Positions 10,843 to 18,395 of a DNA stretch of 64,000 nt are shown here, piece by piece. The notes under the pieces are model-generated. The model ran no database searches. It was not told the DNA's origin and saw only the letters and a list, made by a program, of their open reading frames with translations. Source of the DNA: an uncultured Clostridia bacterium (GTDB lineage Bacteria > Bacillota > Clostridia > Oscillospirales > Ruminococcaceae); contig CALWNU010000042.1 in the NCBI GenBank assembly GCA_944382905.1, forward strand, positions 1-64,000. Reading direction: 5' to 3'. Every line of letters begins with the position of its first letter. Position 1 is the first letter of the stretch. The position numbers and the translations under genes were made by a program.

Positions 10843-10871
10843 TTGACAATCCCGGCGCAAATGATTATAAT
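10843..10871 (+). promoter_or_regulatory. Strong SigA-type promoter of the Ile T-box operon
   Basis: Perfect TTGACA and TATAAT boxes with the ideal 17-base spacer, immediately upstream of the T-box leader. Confidence 0.9.
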
Positions 10872-10879
10872 GCAAATAA

Positions 10880-11150
10880 TTTCATAGGATCCCATACAGG
10901 CAATGACGGAGACGAGGATATTGCATCGCCCTTTCAGAGAACTGCCGGATGCTGCAAGGCAGTAAGGGCCGGATATTCTAATCACTCCCAAGCCAAGGCA
11001 CCAAAACGCGATGCGTGAGTAGATGTCCTTCGTAAGACTGCGTTAAAGCCAGGAGTTTGTTGGAACTCTGCAAAGAGGCGCGGATATTCCGTGCAAGTTG
11101 GGTGGTAACGCGGGTAATTGCTCGTCCCAGATAAGGGACGGGCTTTTTTA
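10880..11150 (+). promoter_or_regulatory. T-box leader, specifier read as ATC (isoleucine)
   Basis: A tRNA-sensing leader. The T-box sequence (AAGTTGGGTGGTAACGCGG, about 11095-11113) is followed by a terminator hairpin and T run at 11120-11150. In stem I, 10908-10911 (GGAG) pairs with 10985-10988 (CTCC), and 10916-10921 (GGATAT) with 10973-10978 (ATATTC), leaving an internal loop of ACGA opposite TAATCA. The codon followed by a purine in that loop is ATC at 10981-10983, so uncharged tRNA-Ile should promote readthrough. Distal stem-loop sequence (CAGAGAACTGCC...GCTGCAAGGC) also fits the family. The T-box call is firm; the specifier rests on my manual folding. Confidence 0.93.
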
Positions 11151-11172
11151 TTTTTACACAGGAGGATGAACC

Positions 11173-11745
11173 ATGGAAGCGAAGATTATTGAGATTGCAA
11201 TGCGAATTCGTGAATTGCGGGAAATTTTGGAAATCACCCCAGAGCAAGCGGCAAAAGCAACCAATACGACGGTAGAGGAATATTTGGCCTGCGAAAACGG
11301 GCAGAGAGATTTTTCTTTTACGTTTCTCTATCAGTGCGCCAAGCTGTTCGGCGTGGATATGATGGAGTTGGTTACTGGAGAAAATCCCCGGTTGAGTTTT
11401 TACTCGATTGTCAGAAGCGGCGAAGGACTTCCGATCAAACGCCGGGCCGGATTTAGTTATCAGCATCTGGCCTATCTGTTTAAAAACAAAACCTGCGAAC
11501 CCTTTCTGGTCACCGCCCCCTATTCGCAAGAAGAGCAGGATCAGCCGATTCATCTTTCCTACCACAAAGGACAGGAATTCGATTACATTCTGGAAGGCGA
11601 ACTCAAAGTCCAATTGGAGGACCATTGTGAAATTCTCCATGCCGGCGATGCCATCTACTATAATTCAGGCCATGGGCATGGAATGATCGCCACCGGCGGA
11701 AAAGAATGCCGGTTTATCGCCGTGGTGCTCAAAGAGGAGGAATAA
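11173..11745 (+). CDS. HTH-cupin transcriptional regulator
   Basis: A 190-residue regulator with an N-terminal XRE-type helix-turn-helix (about residues 7-65, ITPEQAAKATNTTVEEYL) and a C-terminal cupin_2 fold (about 110-188, with HKGQEFDYILEGEL and HAGDAIYYNSGHGHGM). Proteins of this kind sense a small ligand in the cupin barrel and often control the gene next to them. Here it is first gene after the Ile T-box leader and two bases upstream of the acyl-CoA ligase, so both respond to isoleucyl-tRNA charging. The ligand is unknown. ATG follows AGGAGG. Confidence 0.9.
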   Translation: MEAKIIEIAMRIRELREILEITPEQAAKATNTTVEEYLACENGQRDFSFTFLYQCAKLFGVDMMELVTGENPRLSFYSIVRSGEGLPIKRRAGFSYQHLAYLFKNKTCEPFLVTAPYSQEEQDQPIHLSYHKGQEFDYILEGELKVQLEDHCEILHAGDAIYYNSGHGHGMIATGGKECRFIAVVLKEEE

Positions 11746-11747
11746 TC

Positions 11748-13412
11748 ATGAGAGAAGTTGCTGTAGAAGATCTGTATGAACGCTTTTGCGATGAAAGCTT
11801 TGATAAACACGGCGTATTAAAAACATTCCGGCCGATTTACGAGGAGAATTTCAATTTCGCCTATGATGTAGTAGATGAAATCGCACGTCTGGAGCCCAAC
11901 CGGCGCGCAATGATTTGGTGCAATGACCAAGGGGACGAAAAGATCTTTACCTTTGATGATATGCGTAGATATTCCAATAAAGCGGCAAACCTTTTCCGTG
12001 CGCATGGAATCCAAAAGGGCGATAAGGTTATGCTTGTCTTAAAACGGCATTACCAATTCTGGTTTTCCATTCTGGCATTGCACAAAATCGGCGCTATTAC
12101 GATTCCGGCTACCAATCTGCTGACCAAAAAAGACTATGTCTATCGGTTTGATGCCGCGGGGGTTACCGCTATTGTCGCTACTGCCATCGGCGATGTGGCG
12201 GAACATGTGGAAAGTGCGTGCGAAGAATATCACGGGCTTACCTGCCGGTTTACGGCAATGGGGTCCCGGCCGGGATGGATTGATTTTGACGCCGAGCTGG
12301 AAACGATGTCCGACGAATTTCCCCGGGCGGATACCAAAGCGCTGGAGCCGATGCTGATGTACTTTTCCTCCGGTACCACAGGGTATCCCAAAATGGTACT
12401 GCACGACTATACTTATGCCATCGGCCATCTGATCACAGCAAAATATTGGCATAATATTCCTGCCGACGGTTTGCACCTAACGGTTTCAGACACTGGCTGG
12501 GGAAAAGCGGTGTGGGGCAAATTATATGGCCAGTGGATGGTAGGCTGCACCGTATTGGTCTACGACTATGAAAAATTTGTTCCGCATGATCTGCTGCATC
12601 TGATTGAAAAATATCGGATTACCTCCTTCTGTGCGCCGCCTACCATTTACCGTTTCTTCATCAAAGAAGGTATGGAGGGCTATGATCTGAGCTCGTTAAA
12701 ATATGCTACCACTGCAGGAGAAGCACTGAATCCAGAAGTCTATCACCGGTTTTATGAATATACCGGGCTCAAGCTGTATGAGGGATTTGGCCAGACGGAA
12801 ACGACCCTCACCCTGGCGAACTTGGTCGGCACGACGCCCAAACCCGGCTCTATGGGAAAACCCTCTCCCCTTTATGATATTGTGATTGTGGACGAAGACG
12901 GAAAAGAGGTCCAACCAGGCTTGGTGGGTGAAATTTGCGTACGGACCCATGGGGAAAAACAAGTCGGTTTGTTTATGGGCTATTACCGTGACGAGGCGAA
13001 AACAAAAGAGGCCCGGCATGATGGACTGTATCATACAGGGGATACGGCGTGGATGGATGAGGACGGATATTGCTGGTATGTCGGCCGCACCGATGATGTG
13101 ATCAAAGCTTCCGGCTACCGGATCGGCCCGTTTGAAATTGAAAGCGTGCTGATGGAACATCCGGCCGTGCTGGAATGTGCGGTTACCGGCGCGCCGGATC
13201 CGATCCGCGGGCAGGTGGTCAAAGCGACGATTGTACTGACCAAGAATTATGCCCCGTCCGAGCAGCTGGTCAAGGAACTGCAAACCTACGTTAAAAAACA
13301 GACGGCTCCGTATAAGTACCCACGTATTGTGGAATTCGTCGAGGAATTGCCCAAAACCATCAGCGGCAAAATTCGGCGGGTAGATATCCGAAACGCCAAC
13401 CAAACAAAATAA
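11748..13412 (+). CDS. AMP-forming acyl-CoA ligase (medium/branched-chain type)
   Basis: A 554-residue adenylate-forming enzyme that makes acyl-CoA from a free acid, ATP and CoA. Seen: the AMP-binding loop YFSSGTTGYPKM, the GFGQTET motif, the YHTGDTAW hinge region, and the C-terminal catalytic Lys in PKTISGKIRR. The sequence looks most like the ACSM/medium-chain group rather than acetyl-CoA synthetase. The start is the ATG behind GAGGAGG, two bases after the cupin gene. Because the operon lies under an isoleucine-type T-box, a branched substrate such as 2-methylbutyrate is a reasonable guess (activation before reductive carboxylation to the isoleucine skeleton), but nothing in the sequence proves the substrate. 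Confidence 0.9.
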   Translation: MREVAVEDLYERFCDESFDKHGVLKTFRPIYEENFNFAYDVVDEIARLEPNRRAMIWCNDQGDEKIFTFDDMRRYSNKAANLFRAHGIQKGDKVMLVLKRHYQFWFSILALHKIGAITIPATNLLTKKDYVYRFDAAGVTAIVATAIGDVAEHVESACEEYHGLTCRFTAMGSRPGWIDFDAELETMSDEFPRADTKALEPMLMYFSSGTTGYPKMVLHDYTYAIGHLITAKYWHNIPADGLHLTVSDTGWGKAVWGKLYGQWMVGCTVLVYDYEKFVPHDLLHLIEKYRITSFCAPPTIYRFFIKEGMEGYDLSSLKYATTAGEALNPEVYHRFYEYTGLKLYEGFGQTETTLTLANLVGTTPKPGSMGKPSPLYDIVIVDEDGKEVQPGLVGEICVRTHGEKQVGLFMGYYRDEAKTKEARHDGLYHTGDTAWMDEDGYCWYVGRTDDVIKASGYRIGPFEIESVLMEHPAVLECAVTGAPDPIRGQVVKATIVLTKNYAPSEQLVKELQTYVKKQTAPYKYPRIVEFVEELPKTISGKIRRVDIRNANQTK

Positions 13413-13468
13413 AAGCCGCAGGCGTGGTTTTTGCCGTTTTGCAATATCTCTTATTTTCCCAAAAAGAA

Positions 13469-13530
13469 AGCCCCTTTCCCTGTCTTACACCGGTATTTTT
13501 CCGGCGGTTTCGACAATGGAAAGGGGCTAT
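13469..13530. terminator. Possible bidirectional terminator hairpin
   Basis: 11-bp perfect arms (13469-13479 with 13518-13528) closing a 38-base loop that contains a small CCGG hairpin. It lies between the convergent ligase and mazF genes. T tracts are weak, so termination is likely but not certain. Confidence 0.5.
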
Positions 13531-13563
13531 TTGGGAATCCGTTTTTTTGCGAATGACACGTTC

Positions 13564-13938
13564 CTATGTAATTTTCATAGGAGCATTGTCTTCCCCATGC
13601 AGTCCAAAGCTGATGGAGAGCGCCTGGTCGATTTGCGTCATGGAAGCATGATCCAATTTCCCCATTTTTTCTTTGAGGCGTTTTTTATCAATGGTCCGAA
13701 CTTGTTCGAGCAACACGATGGAATCCTTGGATAAGCCGCATCCATGGGATGGAAGGGCAATATGCGTGGGGAGTTTGGATTTGTCTTTCTGGCTTGTAAT
13801 CGCGGCTGCGATCACGGTAGGACTATATTTGTTGCCAACGTCGTTTTGCACGATCAAAACAGGACGGATCCCCCCCTGTTCCGATCCAACAACCGGGCTT
13901 AAATCCGCATAATAGATATCTCCGCGTTTTACCGTCAA
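13564..13938 (-). CDS. mazF: MazF/PemK-family endoribonuclease toxin
   Basis: A 124-residue MazF (EndoA/NdoA type), an mRNA interferase. The family core is clear: [33 protein letters not shown], the catalytic region [10 protein letters not shown], and [14 protein letters not shown] chose TTG at 13938 because it has GGAG ten bases upstream and the protein then begins at the conserved TVKRGDIYY; an ATG at 13965 without a clear ribosome binding site would add nine residues. No antitoxin gene lies beside it: the sequence upstream has no suitable open frame. In related genomes it often sits after alr near nnrD; here alr is absent but nnrD is close. Confidence 0.93.
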   Translation of the reverse strand: MTVKRGDIYYADLSPVVGSEQGGIRPVLIVQNDVGNKYSPTVIAAAITSQKDKSKLPTHIALPSHGCGLSKDSIVLLEQVRTIDKKRLKEKMGKLDHASMTQIDQALSISFGLHGEDNAPMKIT

Positions 13939-14091
13939 GGAAATCACACTCCGTACATTTTTCATTTCTTTGAAGCCTGAATGGTTCCAATGCTAGTATG
14001 CGCGGATGAGAAAAATTTTAATCATCCCCCATACAAAATCGGCTTCAATCCATTATATTTTCCCCGGAGCTTTTTTGATCAAACTGCGCAA

Positions 14092-14121
14092 AAAAACAGA
14101 CGGGAATCCCCATCTGTTTTG
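14092..14121 (-). terminator. Terminator after the lipoprotein gene
   Basis: Minus-strand hairpin AAACAGA..GGG-ATT-CCC..TCTGTTT followed by seven T. Confidence 0.75.
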
Positions 14122-14140
14122 GAAAAGGCAAGCATCCTTA

Positions 14141-14671
14141 TTACTGGTAAGAAAATTCTGTGAATGTCGCTTGGAAATCGTCTTCTGGAATGGTAATCGA
14201 TGCCAAGGCACCTGTCTGCGCATGGATTGTGGCCTCAAAATTTCCATGGCCGTTTTGCAATTGCCCGTTTGCTTTTAACAGATCTCTGTCCAGCGCCAGC
14301 TCAACGGCTCCTTCCTGGCCCAACATGCGGACCGCTTCCACCAATTGCATACCAATCAGATTCTGCGGGACGGAATCTGATTGGTAACTGCCTACCAGCC
14401 CTCGGTATTCTATGGTCAGCAAGCCGGGTTCAAACCGCAGGCACATCCCTTCCAATTCTGCCGGCTCTTGCAAGCAGAGGGTATAGGCCCCGTCTTCCAG
14501 TCGGGAAAACTGCGCTTGCGCCGCAACATGTTCCCCCGTCAAAGAAACCGTGCTTTGAAATGGGCCGGATACTTCTGGCGGAATGGGAACGCTGTTTTGC
14601 GGCGCATTGCACCCGGCAAGAAGCAAAAACGGCAACAAAAGAAAAAACCATCCATACTGCCAGCGCTTCAT
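14141..14671 (-). CDS. Putative lipoprotein (unknown function)
   Basis: A 176-residue protein with a classic lipoprotein signal: basic start (MKRWQYG), hydrophobic core (WFFLLLPFLLLAGC) and lipobox LLAGC with the modified Cys near residue 21. The mature part is beta-rich, with FEATIHAQTGALASITIPE near the end, and may belong to the broad group of LolA-like or DUF-type lipoproteins found beside nnrD in clostridia; I cannot assign a family firmly. It starts 22 bases after nnrD behind AGGAAGGTG and ends at a terminator, so it is probably co-transcribed with nnrD. LspA encoded at 25297 would process it. Confidence 0.85.
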   Translation of the reverse strand: MKRWQYGWFFLLLPFLLLAGCNAPQNSVPIPPEVSGPFQSTVSLTGEHVAAQAQFSRLEDGAYTLCLQEPAELEGMCLRFEPGLLTIEYRGLVGSYQSDSVPQNLIGMQLVEAVRMLGQEGAVELALDRDLLKANGQLQNGHGNFEATIHAQTGALASITIPEDDFQATFTEFSYQ

Positions 14672-14693
14672 ACAAGCACCTTCCTATTGCAAA

Positions 14694-16232
14694 TTACAGG
14701 CCATGACTTGCAAAAATTTGAGCAAGATCCGTCAACAGATCCCGGGGCAGCATACTGTACTGGGAAAGGCGTTTCGCGCAGGCATCTGCCGCCAGCCCAT
14801 GCAGATATACCCCGCATACGGCGCTTTTCAGCGGCGCAATCCCCTGGGCGCAAAAACCAGCCACCATTCCCGCCAACAGGTCCCCGCTTCCGCCTTTTGC
14901 CAAACCGGCATTGCCGGTCTGATTCGTTAAAAACGTGCCCTGCGGCTCAAATATTGTGGTTACGCTGTCTTTCAATATCACAATAACGCCCAGTTCTCTT
15001 GTAAAGTCTTTAAGCTTTTCAATTCTTTTTTCCTTGAGCTGCGCGACAGAAATCCCAAGCAAGCGCGCCATTTCTCCCAAATGCGGCGTGAGAATAACCG
15101 GTCTTTGGGCCTGCCGTAATATTTCTATGCGGCCGGCCAAAAGGTTTATGCCATCAGCGTCAATCACCACAGGGCATCCCTGCTGCTTTAACATCTCCTC
15201 CAGCAAAGCTCCGGCCGCTTTTCCTGTTCCAAGGCCGCATCCAATCAAACAGGCGCTCATTTTACTTGCCGCTTCCAACAGTTTGGGAATATGATTGGCG
15301 TGCATTGATCCCTCAGCGTCCAGCGCCAGGGGGATGGTCATGGCTTCCGGCAAATTCACGTTAACCGGTACCAGCACCGACGCCGGAGCCGCGACGGTCA
15401 GCAGCCCTGTGCCAACCCTGGCTGCTCCCATGGCGGAAAGGACCGCTGCACCAGCAAAACCAATGCTTCCGCAGATATTGAGCAGCCTGCCGTAATGTCC
15501 TTTGTGGGAATCTTCCGGCCTTTTTTCCAAAGCGGAAAACACATCCTCTTCTCCAATGAGCATCCCGTCTTCTAAAACATCCATTCCCTCCCCAGCCGGT
15601 ATGCCGATGGCGACCACCTCTGCCTGGCCCAGGTAGGAACGGGCGGGCCAGTAAAACATCCCAGCTTTGTAGCGGTGGAAAACGATGGTAAAGTCTCCTT
15701 GGATGGCGCCGTCTGCCACCAAGCCGTTTTGGGCGTTGACGCCGCTGGGAATATCCAGACAGAAGATTGCAGCCACCGCATGGTTTATCCGATCAAACAA
15801 GGGTCGAACTGTGGCGGGGATTTCCCCGTGAAAGCCTGTGCCGAAAATCCCATCGACGATTAAGTCGGCCCCCACGATTTTCTGTGCTGCAGGCCCTTCA
15901 TCTGATGTAAAGGATAATACCTCTACACCAAGTCGGAGCAGCTGATCCAGCATCTCCCGGCTCTCTTCGGTTGCCGGAAGCTCATCGGCCAGCACAACGG
16001 AAACCAGGCAGTCTGCTTCGATGAGTTTTCTGGCCACGACGAATGCATCTCCACCGTTGTTTCCCTTCCCTGCAACCACCACGCAGTTGCGCCCGCGGAC
16101 ATCTACTTTCTTGCGGATCAATGCCGCCGCCGCGCTTCCTGCGTTTTCCATCAGCCGCATAAAATCAATTCCCGCCTGGTTGCTAGCGTTTTCGATTTCT
16201 TTCATTCTTTTTACAGTTACAATCCCTGTCAT
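14694..16232 (-). CDS. nnrD: Bifunctional NAD(P)H-hydrate repair enzyme
   Basis: A 512-residue fusion of two repair activities. The N-terminal half (about 1-215) is the NAD(P)HX epimerase, with MENAGSAAAALI and AGKGNNGGDAFVVAR. The C-terminal half (about 225-510) is the ADP-dependent dehydratase of the ribokinase-like fold, with HKGHYGRLLNICGS, VIDADGINLL, VILTPHLGEMARLL and the anion-hole motif GNAGLAKGGSGDLLAG. Together they restore damaged hydrated NADH and NADPH. ATG at 16232 follows AGGAGAGG. It precedes the lipoprotein and mazF genes on the same strand. Confidence 0.96.
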   Translation of the reverse strand: MTGIVTVKRMKEIENASNQAGIDFMRLMENAGSAAAALIRKKVDVRGRNCVVVAGKGNNGGDAFVVARKLIEADCLVSVVLADELPATEESREMLDQLLRLGVEVLSFTSDEGPAAQKIVGADLIVDGIFGTGFHGEIPATVRPLFDRINHAVAAIFCLDIPSGVNAQNGLVADGAIQGDFTIVFHRYKAGMFYWPARSYLGQAEVVAIGIPAGEGMDVLEDGMLIGEEDVFSALEKRPEDSHKGHYGRLLNICGSIGFAGAAVLSAMGAARVGTGLLTVAAPASVLVPVNVNLPEAMTIPLALDAEGSMHANHIPKLLEAASKMSACLIGCGLGTGKAAGALLEEMLKQQGCPVVIDADGINLLAGRIEILRQAQRPVILTPHLGEMARLLGISVAQLKEKRIEKLKDFTRELGVIVILKDSVTTIFEPQGTFLTNQTGNAGLAKGGSGDLLAGMVAGFCAQGIAPLKSAVCGVYLHGLAADACAKRLSQYSMLPRDLLTDLAQIFASHGL

Positions 16233-16269
16233 GGCGTCCTCTCCTTTGGGTCAAATTTTTCTTGAAAAG

Positions 16270-16300
16270 AAGCCCTCGTTATGAAAACGAGGGCTTTCGT
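16270..16300. terminator. Bidirectional terminator
   Basis: Perfect 11-bp stem (16270-16280 with 16286-16296), flanked by T-rich sequence on the plus side and A-rich on the other; it lies between the DUF6106-like gene and nnrD. Confidence 0.85.
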
Positions 16301-16322
16301 CTTTTTGTTTCCAAAATCCAGA

Positions 16323-16847
16323 TTAGTTTCGTCCGAAAAATTCTTGATACATTTGGCGGGGCAATTGCTCTTTGATGGCTTGCAGCAACCGTTCCGACCC
16401 ATTAAATACCACCAGGGTATTTCCTTCGTTCGACCCTTTTGCTACGAAATACCACAAATCATCCGCTTTTAGGCTGCTGCAGGAAAAATATTTTTTCTCA
16501 TATTGTTTTTGCGCATGCTCCTCCGGATGGTACGGGCCAAAATCGTCAAAATTGCGAACAGAAGTCGAAATCAGCCGTTTCCTGGTCCGTTTTGCAATGA
16601 TTTTATCCACGTCAAAGGTGTCGTTTGTCAGGGAATACTCAAATTCCACCGAACGCCTTGTAATGAAAAAATATCCGAAATAGACGGTCAGCCCTGCCAA
16701 TACCAAGCAGAACGGGAAAATCAACGTGAAAAAAAGGAAGACGCCCGTCAGTCCCAAACAGACCGTGAAAACAACCAGGATCAAGAGCCAATCCAACGGT
16801 TCCATTTTTTTCTTTATGATTTCTTCTATAAAAACATCTCGAACCAT
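16323..16847 (-). CDS. DUF6106-like membrane protein
   Basis: A 174-residue protein with a short N-terminal amphipathic stretch (FIEEIIKKKMEPLDW), two closely packed hydrophobic segments (about residues 22-65), and a cytoplasmic C-terminal domain that includes FITRRSVEFEYSLTNDTFDVDKI and a Cys-containing YFSCSS. This arrangement resembles the clostridial family of unknown function that I know as DUF6106; the assignment is from memory of the pattern and is moderate. Start at ATG 16847 behind GGAG. Monocistronic, with its own promoter and terminator. Confidence 0.75.
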   Translation of the reverse strand: MVRDVFIEEIIKKKMEPLDWLLILVVFTVCLGLTGVFLFFTLIFPFCLVLAGLTVYFGYFFITRRSVEFEYSLTNDTFDVDKIIAKRTRKRLISTSVRNFDDFGPYHPEEHAQKQYEKKYFSCSSLKADDLWYFVAKGSNEGNTLVVFNGSERLLQAIKEQLPRQMYQEFFGRN

Positions 16848-16876
16848 AGCGATTCTCCTTTTTTGAAATTGCATCT

Positions 16877-16905
16877 ATTATACCATGGCAACAGTGGAAA
16901 AACAA
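16877..16905 (-). promoter_or_regulatory. SigA-type promoter of the DUF6106-like gene
   Basis: Minus strand TTGTTT, 17-base spacer, TATAAT, about 30 bases before the start codon. Confidence 0.65.
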
Positions 16906-16950
16906 CTGTTTCCCTATTGTCGTTTTTCTGCTGTATTTCAGAAATAATGC

Positions 16951-16979
16951 TTGCATTTTGGAATTGGATGTGCTATCGT
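16951..16979 (+). promoter_or_regulatory. SigA-type promoter of pheST
   Basis: TTGCAT, 17-base spacer, TATCGT, directly upstream of the Phe T-box leader. Confidence 0.5.
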
Positions 16980-16984
16980 TAATG

Positions 16985-17241
16985 ATAATCAAAGAACGCG
17001 AAGACTGGGAAAGTAGGAAGATGCGTCCGTCCAAAGAGAAGGTCTGTCACCGGCTGCAAGCAGACCGATGGAACATTTTTTGAAGTTCGCCCACGAGCGG
17101 CGGCGCTGAAGGATCTGAGTAGGCGTCGACGGGTTGCCTCCGTTATTTGGCATCGAGCGTTTGCCAGCAGGCAAAAATTTGGGTGGTACCGCGGAATCTT
17201 AGAAAGCTTTCGTCCCTTTTTGAGGGAGGAAAGCTTTTTTT
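16985..17241 (+). promoter_or_regulatory. T-box leader, specifier TTC (phenylalanine)
   Basis: tRNA-Phe-sensing leader of pheST. The base of stem I pairs TGGG with CCCA, and the specifier loop holds an AGTA motif opposite GAAGTTCG, giving TTC (17086-17088), which matches the downstream Phe-tRNA synthetase. The T-box sequence AATTTGGGTGGTACCGCGG lies at about 17176-17194, followed by a terminator hairpin (17203-17241) with a long T run. Confidence 0.96.
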
Positions 17242-17362
17242 ATAGATGTTAGCGGCCGGCTACACTTTTCTTTTGGCGATGGCAGACAGCAAATCCGCCG
17301 GAATGAAAATGGCTTTTGTTGCGATGGAACGCCGTGTTTATTTTGAAGTTGAGGTGAAAGAT

Positions 17363-18382
17363 ATGAAAGCTGCTTTGGAAGCGATTCGGCAAAAAATTGT
17401 CGTTGAGCTGCAGGACGCCCATGATATGCAGACCTTGGAGAATATCCGTGTCAAATTCCTGGGCAAAAAAGGCGAATTGACCGCGATTTTAAAACAAATG
17501 GGGAAATTGTCCCCGGAAGAACGCCCTGTCATCGGCCAATTGGCCAATGAAATTCGCGTGTTTATGGAAGAGCATATTGCCACCCGTTCTGCGCAGCTCA
17601 AAAATGAGCTGACCATGCAAAAACTCAAAGAGGAAAAGCTGGATGTTACCCTGCCCGGCAAAAAGCATCCGCTTGGCAAAAAGCATCCGCTGAATCTGGT
17701 GCTGGATGAAATTGAGGAGATCTTCCTAGGGATGGGGTTTGACATCGTCCAAGGCCCAGAGGTCGAACTGGATTACTATAACTTTGAGGCGCTGAACATG
17801 CCCAAAGATCATCCCGCCCGCGATACGCAGGACACCTTCTATATTTCCGACAACGTGTTGTTGCGCACCCAGACCTCGCCTATGCAGGTACGGGTGATGG
17901 AACAGAAAAAACCGCCGATCCGTATTATTGCTCCCGGGCGCGTGTACCGTTCCGACGCCATCGACGCCACCCATTCTCCCCTGTTCCATCAGATCGAGGG
18001 CCTTGTAGTAGATCGGGGCATCACCATGGCGGATTTGAAAGGGACGCTGGAAATCTTCGCCAAACGCTTGTACGGAGAGGATTGTGTGGTCCGGTTCCGC
18101 CCGCATCATTTCCCGTTTACCGAACCGTCCGCTGAATTGGACTGCATGTGCTTCCACTGCCATGGAAAAGGCTGCCGCCTATGCAAAGGCGAAGGATGGA
18201 TTGAGTTGCTCGGCTGCGGGATGGTGCATCCCAAAGTGCTGTCCAATTGCGGGATTGATCCTGAAATTTATAGCGGGTTCGCATTTGGGCTCGGGCTGGA
18301 ACGGGTTGTCATGCGGCGGTTTAACATCGACGACCTGCGCTTGTTCTATGAAAACGACCTGCGGTTTTTAAATCAATTCTAA
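17363..18382 (+). CDS. pheS: Phenylalanyl-tRNA synthetase alpha subunit
   Basis: A 339-residue catalytic subunit. It has an N-terminal coiled coil (about 1-90), then the class II core with motif 1 around [19 protein letters not shown], motif 2 around [19 protein letters not shown] and motif 3 in [19 protein letters not shown] Cys pattern ([14 protein letters not shown]) sits in the insertion before motif 3, as in many Gram-positive PheS proteins. The start is ATG at 17363 behind GAGGTG; the open frame upstream runs back into the leader and is not coding. Thirteen bases separate it from pheT. Expression should rise when tRNA-Phe is uncharged. Confidence 0.97.
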   Translation: MKAALEAIRQKIVVELQDAHDMQTLENIRVKFLGKKGELTAILKQMGKLSPEERPVIGQLANEIRVFMEEHIATRSAQLKNELTMQKLKEEKLDVTLPGKKHPLGKKHPLNLVLDEIEEIFLGMGFDIVQGPEVELDYYNFEALNMPKDHPARDTQDTFYISDNVLLRTQTSPMQVRVMEQKKPPIRIIAPGRVYRSDAIDATHSPLFHQIEGLVVDRGITMADLKGTLEIFAKRLYGEDCVVRFRPHHFPFTEPSAELDCMCFHCHGKGCRLCKGEGWIELLGCGMVHPKVLSNCGIDPEIYSGFAFGLGLERVVMRRFNIDDLRLFYENDLRFLNQF

Positions 18383-18395
18383 GGGGGAACCGATC

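Noticed and set aside
13413-13563. Small RNA or attenuator between the acyl-CoA ligase and mazF
   Set aside because: Only a long-loop hairpin is present, between convergent genes, which is better explained as a terminator.
17659-17694. Tandem 18-base repeat in pheS giving [12 protein letters not shown]
   Set aside because: Aligned from memory with other PheS proteins, the segment has the same length as the normal linker (PGRPxxxGxRHPL), so it is sequence convergence and not a duplication.
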